From the NCBI RefSeq assembly GCF_047511655.1, contig NC_133394.1, positions 58,188,501 through 58,252,500 on the forward strand: DNA of 64,000 bases, read 5' to 3'. The notes beneath the pieces are model-generated. The model was not told the origin of the DNA. It did no database searches and saw nothing but the letters and a program-made list of their open reading frames with translations. Shown here one piece after another: positions 61,310 to 64,000 of this stretch. The translations under genes were made by a program, and so were the position numbers. The number at the start of each line of letters is the position of its first letter. Position 1 is the stretch's first letter. Source of the stretch: Castor canadensis. Lineage: Eukaryota > Chordata > Mammalia > Rodentia > Castoridae.

Positions 61310-61760
61310 AAAAGGACTTTAAAAATTTTTTAAAACATTTATTAGCCTATATTACTTGTGCAGAGAGGTTTCATTGTGACAATTCCATATTTCTTACAAT
61401 GTTTCTTGAATAGATTCATCCTCTCCATTATTCTCCCTCATCCTCCTCCCCACTACTTAAAAAATTTTCAGCAGGCTTCATTGTTCTATTTTTATAGAAG
61501 TATATAAAGTTCTTTGAACATATTCATTCCCTTTGACCCTTTCCATTCACCCTCCTCCATCCGTTAGTACTCACCCTCTAATGGGATGTATTTTACATTC
61601 TTATTCTTCAGTTTTTGTTTGGTGATTATTCACTGTTTAAAGAGGTTTCATCATGGTAGTTCTGTGACTACATTGTATTTTAATCAGATTAATTCTCTTT
61701 ATTCCTCTCCCTACCCTTTCCCTCCTATCCCCTATTATTCAACAACTCAAATAAAGGCTT
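61310..61760 (-). mobile_element. L1 3'UTR, antisense
   Basis: Same 3'UTR type as 2396-2900: 'gaggtttcattgtgacaatt', 'ttcagcaggcttcattgttc', 'ctccctaccctttccctcct'. The stretch 61370-61460 and the stretch 61640-61745 also resemble each other, so this may be two truncated tails in tandem. Confidence 0.65.
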
Positions 61761-62834
61761 TTAATTCATGATGTTTGTCCATGGCCTGTTATCAATATAC
61801 AATGAAACACATTTCATTAAACATAATAATCTTATCAGTGGTGAACATAATATACTGACAAACTACTTACTGAACATATTAAAATTTGTGAAGGTGATAT
61901 ACTCATCTGACGAATATTTAAATATACAACTCAGTATAGTTGACTACTGCAAAATACTCAAAATGCTCCATAAACAATGGCTAAATTAAGCCACTCAAAA
62001 TGCAAAGTTACAGGTAGTAAAAGCCATAGATAAAATTTGTCAATTTGACAAACTCTTCCTATCTTAAAAACAGAACTATAAAGTTGAAATCTGCAGATGT
62101 TTTAAAATTATTTTTGTAACTACTGAACACATTGCAAAGTGAAATTTTCAGCTTCTGCTGATTAACAGTAACAAATATTTGTGATGATAGAAAATTTAAC
62201 AGTAAAATGTTACAAAAGCACAAACAACCCACAACTACAATGTTACAACCTGTCTGAAAAAAACAAAACAAGGTATAAATTACCACAAAGCTAGCCTTAA
62301 CTTATTTTTTCCTTGAATGTGGATAAGCTTAAGTCTATGAAAAAGTCTTTATTATGGCTATAAAACTGTAACTGTGTACTTTCATAGCCATGAAGACAAA
62401 TTACATATTTAGCTTTAATATTAACCATACTATGTAAAAAATAGCCATGAAAAAGAATATAACAAACAGAAACTCTTATTTGTCTGTACTTGAAGGAGAT
62501 GTAAGAAAATCCTTCAGTCTTCAGATGAAGATTCAAGAGAAAGCAGTAAAACAAAAAGCATTGATACCTGAATTAGTTACAACATTATCATCTGGAAAGA
62601 TTTCTAATTCCCCAGTCTTAAGTTTTTCCTCAAAATCACATTTTAAACCATCCTTTCTTTCCATTTTCTTCTCATTACAATTACAATGAAATGCCAAAGA
62701 ATAAATTCAGTAAGTCTTAGCACTATGATGTTGACAGTGACAAATGAATGACTTACTTTTCCAAACAGTTAAGTTGATCTACAATTGAGGGGAAGAAATG
62801 TCACATATGTAACATTAAAAAAAACTTTTTAAAA
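61761..62834. other. Unassigned AT-rich sequence
   Basis: No recognised gene or repeat. Confidence 0.4.
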
Positions 62835-63112
62835 ATCAGGTGCAATAGCTCATGCCTGCAATCCAAGCTATGCAGGAGGAGATGGGAGGACCATGGTTCA
62901 AGGCACTCCCAGACAAAAGTTAGCAAGACTTCCATTTCAATAAATAACCCTGGCATGGTGGAACATGTCTGCAGTCCCAGTGACCAGGAGATGTAGGAAG
63001 GAGAAGCACAGTCTTACATTGTTCCCTAGGGAAAGTATGAGACCCTATTTGAAAGATGAATTAAAGTAAAAAGTGCTGACATTATGGCTGAATTGTGTAG
63101 AGCATTAGTCCT
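62835..63112 (+). mobile_element. Composite B1-B1-ID SINE, diverged
   Basis: 'caggtgcaatagctcatgcc', 'caggaggagatgggaggacc' and 'ggttcaaggcactcc' form a B1-like unit. A second unit ('ctggcatggtggaacatgtc', 'gagaccctatttgaaag') and a weak ID-like half ('ttatggctgaattgtgtaga') follow. Same layout as 17062 and 27935. Confidence 0.65.
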
Positions 63113-63351
63113 GTCTTTAAAAAGAAACCTTGAAAAACAATTTTTGTAACTATTGAGTTTTGCAAGTGAAAAGACTACTAGAAACCCTACTCTAAAAAGA
63201 TAATACACAATAATAAAGAGACCCAAAAGGATACAGCAAATATAACACATGGAAACTCTAAAGAAATTTGGTTTCCTTTCTGAATAGGTTAAAGTAACCA
63301 TGGTCCTTCACATTTAGACTAACTACAATGTCTTTCTACAGAAGCATGATT

Positions 63352-63500
63352 CTAAGATGGAAGGAGTATGGATTCAGGCATCTCCACTGACTGATTTAAA
63401 TATCTTAGGCAAATACTTTGCTCTTTCTGAACCTCAACTTATTGTTCTATAAATTGGGGTAAAAATCACCCATGTTTAAAATACTGATGTGAATTTTCTG
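63352..63500 (+). mobile_element. MIR (old tRNA-derived SINE), sense
   Basis: Contains 'atggattcaggcatctccac', 'taggcaaatactttgctctt', 'tctgaacctcaacttattgt' and 'aaattggggtaaaaatcacc', in MIR order. Confidence 0.75.
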
Positions 63501-63773
63501 GTCTGCTTAAGATACGTGAACCAGAACCCAGGCAACTATTATGAAATCACTGTAATTGATGTTAACATGATGTAAACCTGAGATGGCCTTCAGAAAGTCA
63601 GGAGAATAGACTCAGGGGTTGCTGATATTAACCAAAACTCACTGCAGAAAGCTATGGCCTAAGTGTAAACCTCCATCTTGGGAAATGTTCCACAGGGCAG
63701 ATATAACATTTCCAGATATTAAAAATGCTATGATTACCCCTGTAATTGATCATAGTTCTTACTCAGTCCCTGA

Positions 63774-63776
<3 letters not shown>

Positions 63777-63816
<40 letters not shown>
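63777..63816. repeat. (AT)n microsatellite
   Basis: About 40 bp of pure AT, bounded by 'cta' on the left and 'tag' on the right, so that the whole tract is self-complementary. Confidence 0.97.
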
Positions 63817-63819
<3 letters not shown>

Positions 63820-64000
63820 TTGTTATATACTTAGTTGTTATATGTCTTTATCACTATATTTTAGGATAACAGTACCACAATATCACTAGTTATAACACTA
63901 AAGAAGAGCACATTCTCAAAACATGACATAGCTCAAAATATTTATAGTCACAACATAAAATTGTTCTACTGAAAAATCAAAGTTAGGAATGAAGGTATAT

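Overview
The window is ordinary mammalian nuclear DNA: AT-rich, gene-poor and packed with interspersed repeats. The SINEs point to a rodent. They include dimers of a 7SL/B1-like left half and a tRNA/ID-like right half, plus free-standing ID-type elements. The lineage-specific L1 3' tails (G-rich tract, then a stretch ending tgtatgcacatatgaataaa) also fit a non-murid rodent. A beaver-like (Castorimorpha) genome is my best guess, from memory of similar repeats, and is not proven here. No multi-exon host gene could be recognised, so the window is intergenic or lies inside a large intron. I found no CRISPR array, operon, bacterial element or undescribed system.

Two retrocopies of cellular genes are the only recognisable protein-coding sequence apart from transposons. 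The first (23140-25179, minus strand) is an intronless, 5'-truncated processed pseudogene of PIK3CB, the p110-beta catalytic subunit of PI 3-kinase. It carries part of the C2 domain, the helical domain and the whole lipid kinase domain. It is broken by an insertion of about 13 bp, one in-frame stop and a deletion of about 7 bp, but its last 324 codons are open. The second (56963-58142, plus strand) is a full-length retrocopy of PKIB, the beta inhibitor of cAMP-dependent protein kinase. It has a GC-rich 5'UTR, an uninterrupted 78-codon reading frame, a 3'UTR, a poly(A) tail and perfect 16-bp target-site duplications. It sits inside the 5' region of an older L1. Its pseudosubstrate arginine at P-3 is replaced by serine.

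Layout. 1-985 is unassigned. 990-8098 is a pile of L1 pieces: three antisense 3' ends, an antisense ORF2/ORF1 body, and a sense L1 3' end with poly(A). 8100-12480 is mostly unassigned, with a hAT fragment, a TG microsatellite and small L1/SINE pieces. 12520-14090 is an antisense MaLR retrovirus-like remnant. 14820-15430 is an L2. 17062-18030 holds a SINE and an old sense L1. 18835-21130 is antisense L2 with a SINE. 23140-25179 is the PIK3CB retrocopy. 26330-28985 holds L1 and SINE fragments. 29045-32790 is a long antisense L1 with younger L1 pieces nested in it. 33700-35970 holds simple repeats, an ID element, an L2 and a tiny L1 tail. 36300-45190 is the longest stretch without recognisable repeats. 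45190-47620 holds an MLT1 LTR, a MIR and hAT/MER5 fragments. 49790-55740 is mostly old antisense L1 with SINEs. 56380-59935 is a sense L1 5' part hosting the PKIB retrocopy. 61310-61760 is an antisense L1 3'UTR. The end holds a SINE, a MIR and a long (AT)n tract.

The elements form no pathway. What links them is L1 activity: it built the L1 insertions, mobilised the SINEs, and copied the PIK3CB and PKIB mRNAs back into the genome. Repeat family names come from remembered consensus sequences; exact subfamilies and boundaries would need RepeatMasker.
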